DNA from: Deltaproteobacteria bacterium RIFCSPLOWO2_02_FULL_57_26
Lineage (GTDB): Bacteria > Desulfobacterota > Binatia > UBA9968
Length of the DNA: 13,667 nucleotides
Direction: 5' to 3'
NCBI GenBank assembly: GCA_001798455.1
Contig: MGSI01000150.1
Coordinates: 1 to 13,667, forward strand
Numbering within the stretch: position 1 is the stretch's first letter; each line of letters begins with the position of its first letter. Shown piece after piece: positions 5,553-12,401 of this stretch. The notes below the pieces were generated by a model. It made no database searches. It saw nothing but the letters and a program-made list of their open reading frames with translations, and was not told the origin of the DNA. The position numbers and the translations under genes are program-made.

Positions 5553-8297
5553 CTATCGGATTTCCTGAAGCCGCTCCAGGCCCCGGTTGAGCATCCGGAT
5601 CTTCTCCTCAAACAGGTCGGCCTTCTCCCTCTCCCTCTGGACGACTTCTTCCTTGGCCTTGGTGAGGAAATCCCTGTTCCCGAGTTTTCTCCGGACACGC
5701 TCCAACTCTTCCTCCAGCTTGCCGACCTCTTGGGCCAGCCGTTTCTTTTCCTCTTTGAGGTCGATAAGGTCTCCCAGCGGCAGATAGATCTCCAGGGGTC
5801 CAACCACGGCCGTGGCAGCTCCTTTGGGTCTCTCCCCCTGCGTTAGATATTCCACCCCACCCACCCGCGCGAGGGCGCGCAGATAGGGTTCGTGCGTCCT
5901 GAGGAACTCCCTCTGCTCTTGCGGCGCAAAAAGGATCACTCTGGCCTCTCGGACCGGCGGCACGTTCAGCTCGGCGCGCAGGTTCCTGACCGCCCGGATG
6001 ACTTCGATCAAAAAATTTATCCTGCTCTCGACCTCCGGCTGGATCAAGCTGGAATCCGGCTGCGGGTAGGGCTGAATCATAATGCTCTCGCGCCCTCCCC
6101 TCAACCCCTGCCAAATCTCCTCGGTCACAAACGGCATCAGGGGATGAAGTAGGAGCAGGATTTCCTTCAGGACGCAGAGCAGGATCCTCTGGGTATTTTC
6201 ACGGTGGTCACCTGAAACTCCGCCCAGGGAAAGCTTGCTCATCTCGATGTACCAGTCACAAAACTCGTGCCAGGTAAACTGGTAAAGGAGGTGCGCGTAG
6301 TCATTGTACCGATAGGAGTCCAGCGCCTCTCGCGCCGCAACTACCGTCGAGGCCATGCGCGACAGGATCCAGCGATCCGCCAAGTTCATATCCTCCGGGC
6401 GCAAGGAGTCCCGGGGATTCTCTTCCGAGCGCACCCCCTCGCTTAAATTCATCAAGACGAAGCGGGCGGCGTTCCACAGCTTGTTGACGAAATTCTGATA
6501 GCCGCCGATGCGTTCTTCCGAAAGTTTAATATCCCGTCCCATCGCGGCCAGGGAGGCCAGGGTGAAGCGAAAGGCATCCGTGCCGTAGCGCCCCATGACT
6601 TCGAGGGGATCGATGACATTGCCCTTCGACTTGGACATTTTCTGGCCTTCCTGATCGCGCACCAGGGCATGGATATAAACATCCCGGAAAGGAACGTCTC
6701 CCATAAACTTGAGTCCCATCATGATCATGCGGGCAACCCAGAAAAACAAGATGTCAAAGCCCGTAACCAGTACCGAGGTCGGGTAGTAGGTTCGCAAGTC
6801 CTCTGTTTTGTCCGGCCATCCCAGCGTGGAAAAAGGCCACAGAGCCGACGAGAACCAGGTGTCGAGGACATCAGGATCCCGCAAAAAACTGCCGCCGCCG
6901 CATTGGGGACAGCGCTTCGGGCTTTCGCCCTGGACCAGCGGCTTGGCCTGGGGCAGGAACATGATCTCCCCAAGTCCGGTCGCCAGAACATGAGACTCGT
7001 TACAATGCTTACAGTACCACGCCGGGATTTGATGTCCCCACCAAATCTGTCTCGAAATACACCAATCCTTGATGTTTTCCATCCACGCAAAATAAGAATT
7101 CGTCCATCCCTCAGGAATAATTCTGATCTTGCCCTCCTTGACTGCCAGGATGGCCGGCTCGGCCAGCGGCTTGGCCTTGACGAACCACTGGGGCGTAAGG
7201 TAGGGCTCAACCACCGTCTGACAGCGATAGCAGCGGCCAAGCGCATGGCGATAAGGCTCGATTCTTTCTAGAAGGCCCTTTTCCCTAAGCTCTTCGACGA
7301 TGACTTTTCTCGCTTCCCATCGATCCTTAGCCCGATAGCGGCTCAACCATTCCGGCTCGCCACCGGCTTCGTTCAGGAACGGTGAAGGATCGATGCGGGC
7401 CTCCGCGTCGAAGATGCAGACTTTGCTGAGGCCGTGCTTTTCGCCGATTTCGAAATCGTTAAAGTCATGTCCTGGGGTGATCTTCAAGGCGCCGGTACCA
7501 AATTCGCGGTCGACGAAGGGGTCTGGGATGATGGGAATTTCCCGTCCGACGATCGGCAGTCGGACTTTCTTCCCTAGGAAACGCTGGTAGCGCGGATCTT
7601 CCGGATGAACCGCCACGGCCGTATCCCCGAGCATGGTTTCGGGCCGAGTCGTCGCGACCACAACGCCCTGGGACGGATCCTCAAGCAGAGGGTAGCGGAC
7701 ATACCACAGGTGCCCTTCGGTCTCCTCGTGGACCACTTCGATATCGGCCAGGGCAGTCCTGCAGCGGGGGCACCAATTGATCAAGCGCTCCGCGCGGTAT
7801 AGCAACCCGTCCCGCCAAAGGCGCACAAAAGCCTCGCGGACAGCCACAGACAGTCCCTCGTCCATTGTGAACCGCTCACGATTCCAGTCACAAGAAACTC
7901 CCAACGCTCTCAGCTGATGCAGGATGGTGTGCCCTGCCAGCTCCCGCCAAGCCCAGACCCGCTCGATAAATTTCTCCCTTCCCAGCACAGTCCGACTCAA
8001 CCCCTGCTCGGCCAGCTGGCGCTCGACGACGTTCTGCGTCGCAATCCCGGCGTGATCGGTCCCCGGCACCCACAACACTTGATAGCCGTCCATCCTTTTA
8101 TACCGACAGAGAACGTCCTGGAGGGTGTTGTTAAGGGCATGTCCCATGTGCAGCGAACCGGTGATGTTGGGCGGAGGGATCACCATCGAAAAATAGGAAC
8201 GCGCCGGCCCCGCAGGCTGGAAATAGCCCTTCTCGACCCAGTACGGGTACCACCTCTCTTCGACATCCTTGTGAGAATATGCCCTGGCCAATTCCAT
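5553..8297 (-). CDS. valS: Valyl-tRNA synthetase
   Basis: This class I aminoacyl-tRNA synthetase charges tRNA-Val and is cytosolic. At 914 aa it falls in the usual bacterial range. The HIGH equivalent is HMGH (50-53) within PPNITGSLHMGHA, and the KMSKS loop is at 553-557. The CP1 editing domain shows ATTRPETMLGDTAV (215-228) and GTGALKITPGHDFND (267-281), needed to clear Thr-tRNA-Val. Paired cysteines CPRC (176-179), CYRC (356-359), CKHC (429-432) and CPQC (463-466) suggest zinc-binding knuckles. The last 80 or so residues (LGDLIDLKEEKKRLAQ onward) form the charged coiled-coil arm typical of ValRS. It starts 3 bp after the stop of the receiver-like gene, with a weak Shine-Dalgarno, so it probably depends on translational coupling. 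Confidence 0.97.
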   Translation of the reverse strand: MELARAYSHKDVEERWYPYWVEKGYFQPAGPARSYFSMVIPPPNITGSLHMGHALNNTLQDVLCRYKRMDGYQVLWVPGTDHAGIATQNVVERQLAEQGLSRTVLGREKFIERVWAWRELAGHTILHQLRALGVSCDWNRERFTMDEGLSVAVREAFVRLWRDGLLYRAERLINWCPRCRTALADIEVVHEETEGHLWYVRYPLLEDPSQGVVVATTRPETMLGDTAVAVHPEDPRYQRFLGKKVRLPIVGREIPIIPDPFVDREFGTGALKITPGHDFNDFEIGEKHGLSKVCIFDAEARIDPSPFLNEAGGEPEWLSRYRAKDRWEARKVIVEELREKGLLERIEPYRHALGRCYRCQTVVEPYLTPQWFVKAKPLAEPAILAVKEGKIRIIPEGWTNSYFAWMENIKDWCISRQIWWGHQIPAWYCKHCNESHVLATGLGEIMFLPQAKPLVQGESPKRCPQCGGGSFLRDPDVLDTWFSSALWPFSTLGWPDKTEDLRTYYPTSVLVTGFDILFFWVARMIMMGLKFMGDVPFRDVYIHALVRDQEGQKMSKSKGNVIDPLEVMGRYGTDAFRFTLASLAAMGRDIKLSEERIGGYQNFVNKLWNAARFVLMNLSEGVRSEENPRDSLRPEDMNLADRWILSRMASTVVAAREALDSYRYNDYAHLLYQFTWHEFCDWYIEMSKLSLGGVSGDHRENTQRILLCVLKEILLLLHPLMPFVTEEIWQGLRGGRESIMIQPYPQPDSSLIQPEVESRINFLIEVIRAVRNLRAELNVPPVREARVILFAPQEQREFLRTHEPYLRALARVGGVEYLTQGERPKGAATAVVGPLEIYLPLGDLIDLKEEKKRLAQEVGKLEEELERVRRKLGNRDFLTKAKEEVVQREREKADLFEEKIRMLNRGLERLQEIR

Positions 8298-8300
8298 CGG

Positions 8301-8837
8301 CTAGTTGGGTCTCCGCGGCGATTCTTTCTTCTGGCCGGAAGAAGCCGCCTCTTCGACCACATCGACGAGATCAATGAACTGAAAGCTTCCCTGTGGCGAA
8401 GCCCCCACGGTCGCTTTTTTTGCGGCGCCTTTCGAAAGCTCAGCTGCCGAGCCGGGCGCCGCAGCCGGTTTGGCTCCCTTCTTCGGTGAGCCGGAAGGCG
8501 AAAGGAGATCCGCCACAGCGGACAGGAAGGCTTCTCTTTGGATGGGCATTTTCACGATCAGCAGGTTTGCGCGCTGCGGCGCACGCTGGCTCTCGGCCTC
8601 TTCCAGCCACAACGTTGGAATCTTGGCGGATTGAATGGTCCGGACGACCTCCTGAGTCATTTGACCCAGATCACGCAAAGCTGCCGCGTCGAGAATGAGC
8701 AGCTCATAACCTTGCAGCAACCCAGCACTCTGCGACCCGAACCCTTCCTCAGCCTGCACTTCATGTTCCGGGAAAAGAGCGAGCGCAATCGCCTGTTGCA
8801 CAATCCGTTGAGGCTCAACCAGAAGGATTCTACCCAT
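8301..8837 (-). CDS. Receiver-like (pseudo-response-regulator) protein
   Basis: This is a 178-aa soluble protein. Its first 113 residues look like a CheY-type receiver: MGRILLVEP (1-9), a putative phospho-acceptor Asp50 at the end of YELLILD, IPTLWLEE (73-80) as strand 4, and IVKMPIQ (94-100) with the usual Lys-x-Pro. The acidic pair that binds Mg is reduced to Glu8-Pro9, so phosphorylation is doubtful. A low-complexity Ala/Lys/Pro linker (115-147) leads to a conserved-looking tail, SFQFIDLVDVVEE (151-163). There is no DNA-binding output domain and no histidine kinase beside it. It lies first in the valS cluster and its stop is 3 bp before the valS start. A TTG at 8856-8858 would add seven residues; I chose the ATG because it sits directly at the receiver beta-1 strand. 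Function is unknown; protein-protein signalling or localisation is possible. Confidence 0.7.
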   Translation of the reverse strand: MGRILLVEPQRIVQQAIALALFPEHEVQAEEGFGSQSAGLLQGYELLILDAAALRDLGQMTQEVVRTIQSAKIPTLWLEEAESQRAPQRANLLIVKMPIQREAFLSAVADLLSPSGSPKKGAKPAAAPGSAAELSKGAAKKATVGASPQGSFQFIDLVDVVEEAASSGQKKESPRRPN

Positions 8838-8866
8838 GGTCGCTTCAGTCGCCTCCAACTCTTACC

Positions 8867-8894
8867 TTGACAATGCTCCCACCTCAAGTATGAT
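8867..8894 (+). promoter_or_regulatory. Sigma70-type promoter for tRNA-Leu
   Basis: A perfect -35 box TTGACA (8867-8872) is followed after 16 bp by TATGAT (8889-8894), one mismatch from the -10 consensus. Transcription should start near 8901, about 20 bp before the tRNA. The minus strand of this same segment carries only weak matches (TTGTTT, 17 bp, CATACT) that might serve the divergent receiver-valS cluster. The strong plus-strand promoter therefore most likely belongs to the tRNA. Confidence 0.75.
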
Positions 8895-8923
8895 AAGGCT
8901 CTCTCGGACAAACAACGTCTGGC

Positions 8924-9011
8924 GCGAAAGTGGCGGAACTTGGTAGACGCGCAGGATTCAGGATCCTGTGGGCTTGCGCCCGTGGGGGTTCGATTCCCCC
9001 CTTTCGCACCA
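8924..9011 (+). tRNA. tRNA-Leu (anticodon CAG)
   Basis: The acceptor stem GCGAAAG (8924-8930) pairs with CTTTCGC (9001-9007), followed by discriminator A and an encoded CCA (9009-9011). The D-arm contains GGCGGAACTTGGTAGACGC. The anticodon stem CAGGA/TCCTG encloses the loop TTCAGGA, giving anticodon CAG, which reads CUG codons. A long variable arm (TGGGCTTGCGCCCG) marks it as class II, and the T-arm is GGGGG-TTCGATT-CCCCC. The overall sequence closely resembles E. coli tRNA-Leu(CAG). It lies alone between divergent protein genes. No intrinsic terminator is obvious just downstream. Confidence 0.98.
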
Positions 9012-9058
9012 TTATTCATTTAACACAGCCGCCTAAATTTCTCTAACGAACGCTGGTG

Positions 9059-9074
9059 CTCTCTTCAAAGAGAG
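9059..9074. repeat. 16-bp inverted repeat downstream of tRNA
   Basis: CTCTCTT and AAGAGAG (7 + 7 bp) are separated by two bases. In the transcript the inner pairs would open to give a short hairpin. No T-run follows on the plus strand, so it is a poor intrinsic terminator, although it could mark the tRNA 3' processing region. Confidence 0.35.
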
Positions 9075-9181
9075 AAGCGGCCGGGCCGTTCTGTCAGGAA
9101 TCCCAAAGTTTCGGCGTTCCCGATACGGCTGCGCCCGCTCTCACGCGCGGCGGTCGGGGAAGGCCACGAAGTTGGCGGGAG

Positions 9182-9210
9182 TTGCGGTCGGAGAGATCGT
9201 CAAGTAAATT
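9182..9210 (+). promoter_or_regulatory. Weak candidate promoter before cytochrome gene
   Basis: TTGCGG (9182-9187), 17 bp, then TAAATT (9205-9210) give a moderate sigma70 match. The start codon of the cytochrome gene is only 7 bases after the -10 box, so a transcript from here would be leaderless or nearly so. This fits the lack of a Shine-Dalgarno before that ATG, but the match is weak. Confidence 0.2.
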
Positions 9211-9216
9211 TGCCCC

Positions 9217-9576
9217 ATGCAAAAAGCTTGGTATTGGATCGTTGTTTTTGCCCTGACCTTAAGCGCCTGCTCTAAAGAATCCAACTCTCCGATCAAAACG
9301 GCCGGGGCAGGAGACCCCAATCGGGGGCGAGGAATCTATCTTGCCAATTGTGTTGCCTGTCACAGTAACGATCCTGGCAAGGACGGACCGCTTGGCCCCG
9401 CGATCCGGGGCGCTTCCAAGCAGCTGGTCGAAGCGAGGGTCCTTCACGCAAACTATCCGCCCGGCTATAAGCCGAAGCGCATGACCAAAGTTATGCCGGC
9501 CATGCCGTACCTCAAGAACGGGATCCCGGACCTCGCCGCCTTTCTCAACCAAGGCGATGCCGAGGGAGTTAGCTAA
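9217..9576 (+). CDS. Monohaem cytochrome c lipoprotein
   Basis: This is a small c-type cytochrome predicted to be exported and lipid-anchored. Residues 1-17 form a short hydrophobic signal with lipobox LSAC, so Cys18 is the likely lipidated residue. The haem site is CVACH (45-49), with His49 as the proximal ligand. Met93 or Met96 in KVMPAMPYL is the likely distal ligand. GPLGPAIRG (57-65) and the C-terminal IPDLAAFL helix fit a class I cytochrome c fold. The length of 119 aa is normal for a single-haem carrier. There is no Shine-Dalgarno at the usual distance. It converges on a PuuD-type membrane protein gene 75 bp away, and PuuD enzymes normally carry a cytochrome c domain at their C-terminus, so the two may work together. 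A general periplasmic electron carrier is the alternative. Confidence 0.9.
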   Translation: MQKAWYWIVVFALTLSACSKESNSPIKTAGAGDPNRGRGIYLANCVACHSNDPGKDGPLGPAIRGASKQLVEARVLHANYPPGYKPKRMTKVMPAMPYLKNGIPDLAAFLNQGDAEGVS

Positions 9577-9651
9577 ACCCCGGTTCCGTAGGATCGCGCA
9601 CTCGGGGCCGACTGAAAGGCTCTACGGTTAAAGCCGGACGCACGAATCGTC

Positions 9652-10353
9652 TTAAAAGAAAATCAGGAAAAGTAAGTACAGAACAGCCGCCAGAATGAAC
9701 CCCGCCCACAGCGTTCCCGAAACTGAATCCAGGGGCTTCTTGGTCGCACCTTGGGTCCCAACCAGCGCGTTCCATTCCACTGCGGCAGTGATCACCAACG
9801 TGATAATCCAAAACCAGGTCCGGGCCGCCCCGCTCGTCTGCCCTGCCAGCGAGGGGTAATGGCTCGCGGCCCCCATGTAAAAGAGCATCGGGATGGAGAA
9901 TACGGTGTTGGTCCTGGAGGTTAAGCCGGCGCGCCTGGCAGATGCCGCCGCCTCGGGAAGCGCTTGTCCCCCTTTGGCGACCTGGGTGGCCGACGCGATC
10001 ACCACTTGCTGCTTCGGCCAAATGACGAGCCAAACGTTAAGGAACATGAGCGTGCCGATCAGCCCGCCTACCGTGATGGCCGTGCCGTAGGAAGAAGTAT
10101 AAAAAACGCCCCCTCCCATCTCGACCAGCCGGTGCAGATAAATTAAAATTCCCGTAAGAAAGGTGAACATGGCCCCCCAGCGAAACCACCAAAGGGCACG
10201 AGGCACGAGTTTTTGAATAGCACCGCTCCTTATGGCAGCATCGGTCTCAGCAAAGAAAGGTGTCTGAACAAAATTGAAATAATACAGAATCCCGACCCAT
10301 GTCATGCCAGCTAGAAAATGAATCCAGCGTAAGAAGAATAAATACACTTCCAT
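9652..10353 (-). CDS. PuuD-like (urate hydroxylase N-domain) membrane protein
   Basis: This is an integral membrane protein of 233 aa with about six hydrophobic segments (roughly 5-27, 56-76, 93-112, 148-166, 178-197, 211-232). It matches what I know of the urate oxidase N-terminal family (PuuD membrane domain). Matching segments are LRWIHFLAGMTWVG (8-21), YYFNFVQTPFF (24-34), VPRALWWFRWGA (50-61), NVWLVIWPKQQ (106-116) and RTNTVFSIPMLFYMGAASHYP (147-167). His12 and His165 are candidate haem or metal ligands. PuuD oxidises urate to 5-hydroxyisourate and has a fused C-terminal cytochrome c; this protein ends after the membrane part. No other purine catabolic genes are nearby, so urate as substrate is uncertain. 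An AAGGAGGG Shine-Dalgarno and a clear promoter precede the ATG. Confidence 0.75.
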   Translation of the reverse strand: MEVYLFFLRWIHFLAGMTWVGILYYFNFVQTPFFAETDAAIRSGAIQKLVPRALWWFRWGAMFTFLTGILIYLHRLVEMGGGVFYTSSYGTAITVGGLIGTLMFLNVWLVIWPKQQVVIASATQVAKGGQALPEAAASARRAGLTSRTNTVFSIPMLFYMGAASHYPSLAGQTSGAARTWFWIITLVITAAVEWNALVGTQGATKKPLDSVSGTLWAGFILAAVLYLLFLIFF

Positions 10354-10414
10354 AGTTTGTCCCTCCTTCTTCCGGCCGCTCTTCGAGCGAAACCGCTTCG
10401 CCTGCGAATGCGCT

Positions 10415-10444
10415 CTTATATTAACGGATACTCTGCGTTGTCAA
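10415..10444 (-). promoter_or_regulatory. Sigma70-type promoter for PuuD-like gene
   Basis: On the minus strand, TTGACA (10439-10444) is followed after 18 bp by TATAAG (10415-10420). An overlapping TAATAT at 15 bp is an alternative -10. Transcription would start near 10408, giving a leader of about 55 bases with the AAGGAGGG site in front of the ATG at 10353. Confidence 0.6.
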
Positions 10445-10562
10445 GCGAAAAACCTGTCACAGAGCCGATATCCCCTTCAACCCAAACCCTACTTCGGGGG
10501 GGCAAAACAGCTTGACCTAGCCTCTGATCTATGCCATTTTCCCCGGTAGCCTCAGCGAGGCG

Positions 10563-11612
10563 ATGGAGCCGCTTCTGTTTCAACAGAGCAAAAAAAAACC
10601 AGCCTACCCCTCTTTTCTGACCGGCTTCGTCAGAAAGGGGGTTCCCTTCAGAGGGGCCATTGACCCATTCCGTTGCGTTGCCAAGGAGCTCGAATTAGTC
10701 GAACAAAACCTCCTGCGTTCCATCCGTTCCACTGAACACATCCTTACGGAGATCTCTGCCCACCTCATCTTGGGCGGGGGAAAACGGATTCGGCCAATGG
10801 TGACCTTACTTGCGTTCAAGGTCTTCGGGGGACAGAAAACCGCCGATATTGTGGATATCGCAACCGCGATCGAGCTTATCCATACGGCTACGTTGCTCCA
10901 CGATGATATTCTGGACGGGGCGGAAATCCGCCGGGGCAAGGAGTCGGCCTACAAGAAGTTCGGACTCAAACCCACCCTGATCTCGGGAGATTTCCTTTTT
11001 ATTAAAGCCTTCGAGTTCGCTGGAAAGTTCGACGCGACGGTTGTCCAGTGGACCGCCGATGCCTGCACCCATCTGACCGAAGGGGAAATCCTCCAGGGGT
11101 TCTTCAACCGCAACATGAACGTGACCCTCGAGGACTACCTTGAAATCGTCAAGCGCAAGACGGCTTCCCTGTTCCAAACCGGGGCCAAGATTGGAGCTTA
11201 TCTGGCCGGCGCCAGTCCGGCCTTTGTGGAGGAAATTGCAGAGTATGGGTTGAATCTAGGGATCGCGTTTCAAATGATCGACGACGTCCTGGACGTGGTT
11301 GGGCACAAAGAACTATTGGGGAAACCCATCGGGATGGACCTAAGGGACGGCAACCCCTCTTTGCCGATCATCCTCGCCATCCGTGGAGGACAGAGGCAAG
11401 TGGCAGAGGCTTTCCAAAGCGATCATCTTACGAATGAGATGATTCAAGCGACCCTTAAAGCCATCGGGCAGGGCAGCGCGATTGATAAGACAAAAAACTA
11501 TTCCCGAAGCTATGCAGAACTAGCCTCCAAACCCATTAAGAAGCTCCCGCCGTCGCTTTACCGAGATGGACTCAAAACGCTGGTTCAGCTTATTGTGGAA
11601 AGAAACTTCTAG
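10563..11612 (+). CDS. ispB: Long-chain polyprenyl diphosphate synthase
   Basis: This enzyme condenses isopentenyl diphosphate units onto an allylic primer to make the side chain of menaquinone or ubiquinone. It shows GGGKRIRP (71-78), the first Asp-rich motif DDILD (114-118) followed by RRG (123-125), the KT motif (199-200), FQMIDDVLD (236-244) as second Asp-rich motif, and GKPIGMDLRDGNPSLP (253-268). The residue five places before the first Asp motif is Ala109, not an aromatic, which fits long products. Exact chain length cannot be read, so ispB (octaprenyl) is a family-level name. The protein has 349 residues; about 34 N-terminal residues (KKKPAYPS...) precede the normal start of the fold, and no ATG, GTG or TTG occurs in frame between them and the core. 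The ATG follows GCGAGGCG. ubiE starts 38 bp downstream. Confidence 0.92.
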   Translation: MEPLLFQQSKKKPAYPSFLTGFVRKGVPFRGAIDPFRCVAKELELVEQNLLRSIRSTEHILTEISAHLILGGGKRIRPMVTLLAFKVFGGQKTADIVDIATAIELIHTATLLHDDILDGAEIRRGKESAYKKFGLKPTLISGDFLFIKAFEFAGKFDATVVQWTADACTHLTEGEILQGFFNRNMNVTLEDYLEIVKRKTASLFQTGAKIGAYLAGASPAFVEEIAEYGLNLGIAFQMIDDVLDVVGHKELLGKPIGMDLRDGNPSLPIILAIRGGQRQVAEAFQSDHLTNEMIQATLKAIGQGSAIDKTKNYSRSYAELASKPIKKLPPSLYRDGLKTLVQLIVERNF

Positions 11613-11623
11613 CCCCGGTTTTT

Positions 11624-11642
11624 ACGCTTTTCTAACGCTTTT
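11624..11642. repeat. Short direct repeat ACGCTTTT x2
   Basis: ACGCTTTT occurs at 11624-11631 and 11635-11642, one helical turn apart (11-base period), in the short gap before the ubiE GTG start, where a Shine-Dalgarno is lacking. It may be a chance pair. Confidence 0.3.
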
Positions 11643-11650
11643 AGCCCGCA

Positions 11651-12397
11651 GTGAATGACCAGCTTCCGGCCCGGCAGCCGGGCGAGAAATTTATCCAAGA
11701 TTTATTCGATCGTATCGCGCGCCGCTACGATCTGCTCAATCGCATCATAAGTTTCCATCTGGACACCCGCTGGCGCACCAGAGCCATCAGGGCAGCCCTC
11801 AAACCGGAGGACAGGCTAGTCCTGGATCTCGGCACCGGCACGGGAGACCTTGCCCTCGCGGCCGCGAGAAGGATAAACAGAGAAGGAAAGATCATCGGCT
11901 TGGACATTTCTCTGGAAATGTTGCGGCTTGCTCGAACGAAAAGTCGCAAGGCAAAGTGCGAGAGCCATCCCGTCTTCGTTTTGGGAAGCGCGCTCGCGCC
12001 TCCGCTGAAAGATGGGCTCTTCGATGTCGTCATGACGGCCTTTGTGCTCAGGAATGTCCCCGATCTACCCCGCTTCTTCCTCGAAGCCTATAGGCTCTTA
12101 GGGCCGGGCGGCAGACTCGTCACCTTGGACATGTTCCCGCCCGCGGCTTCGAGTTTCTCGCTGCTTTACGCCTTCTACTTTTACCGTCTGGTGCCGTGGA
12201 TCGGCGCAGGTATCGCGGGCGAGCGCGGCGCCTACAAGTATCTTTCTGATTCCGTCAAGGCCTTTGAGCCACCCGAAAGCGTCGCCCAACTGATCCGGCA
12301 ATCGGGCTTCGCGAATGTCACATTTCAGCGCTTTCTTCGAGGCGCCGTCTGTCTTCACCGGGCGGAGAAACCGGCCTCAAGGCAGACGCAGGTTTGA
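11651..12397 (+). CDS. ubiE: Demethylmenaquinone/ubiquinone C-methyltransferase
   Basis: This SAM-dependent enzyme performs the C-methylation of demethylmenaquinone (MenG) or of the ubiquinone precursor (UbiE); the window does not tell which quinone. It is 248 aa. Features are the N-terminal signature LFDRIARRYDLLNRIIS (18-34), SAM motif I LDLGTGTGD (58-66), the acidic residue ending motif II Asp85 (IIGLD), FDVVMTAFVLRNVPDL (124-139), GPGGRLVTLD (151-160), YKYLSDSVKAF (195-205) and a C-terminal GFANVTFQRFLRGAVCLHRA. The usual GDA before the LPF-type segment is GSA here (112-114). The start is GTG at 11651: an in-frame TAG lies just upstream and no strong Shine-Dalgarno is visible. It is sandwiched between a polyprenyl synthase and an 8-TM protein that begins 4 bp after its stop, so it belongs to one quinone operon. 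Confidence 0.94.
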   Translation: MNDQLPARQPGEKFIQDLFDRIARRYDLLNRIISFHLDTRWRTRAIRAALKPEDRLVLDLGTGTGDLALAAARRINREGKIIGLDISLEMLRLARTKSRKAKCESHPVFVLGSALAPPLKDGLFDVVMTAFVLRNVPDLPRFFLEAYRLLGPGGRLVTLDMFPPAASSFSLLYAFYFYRLVPWIGAGIAGERGAYKYLSDSVKAFEPPESVAQLIRQSGFANVTFQRFLRGAVCLHRAEKPASRQTQV

Positions 12398-12401
12398 CCC
12401 G

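Noticed and set aside
4673..5803. NadC with a 90-residue N-terminal extension
   Set aside because: The extra frame lies inside valS and is Arg/Ser-rich nonsense. A strong Shine-Dalgarno precedes the ATG at 5533.
9056..9256. 66-codon plus-strand open frame downstream of the tRNA
   Set aside because: It has no motif, overlaps the true cytochrome start in another frame, has unfavourable composition and spans the inverted repeat at 9059-9074.
12315..12401. Upstream 29-codon extension of the 8-TM protein
   Set aside because: It lies inside ubiE in another frame and is basic and hydrophilic. The ATG at 12402 follows the ubiE stop closely and starts at the first membrane helix.
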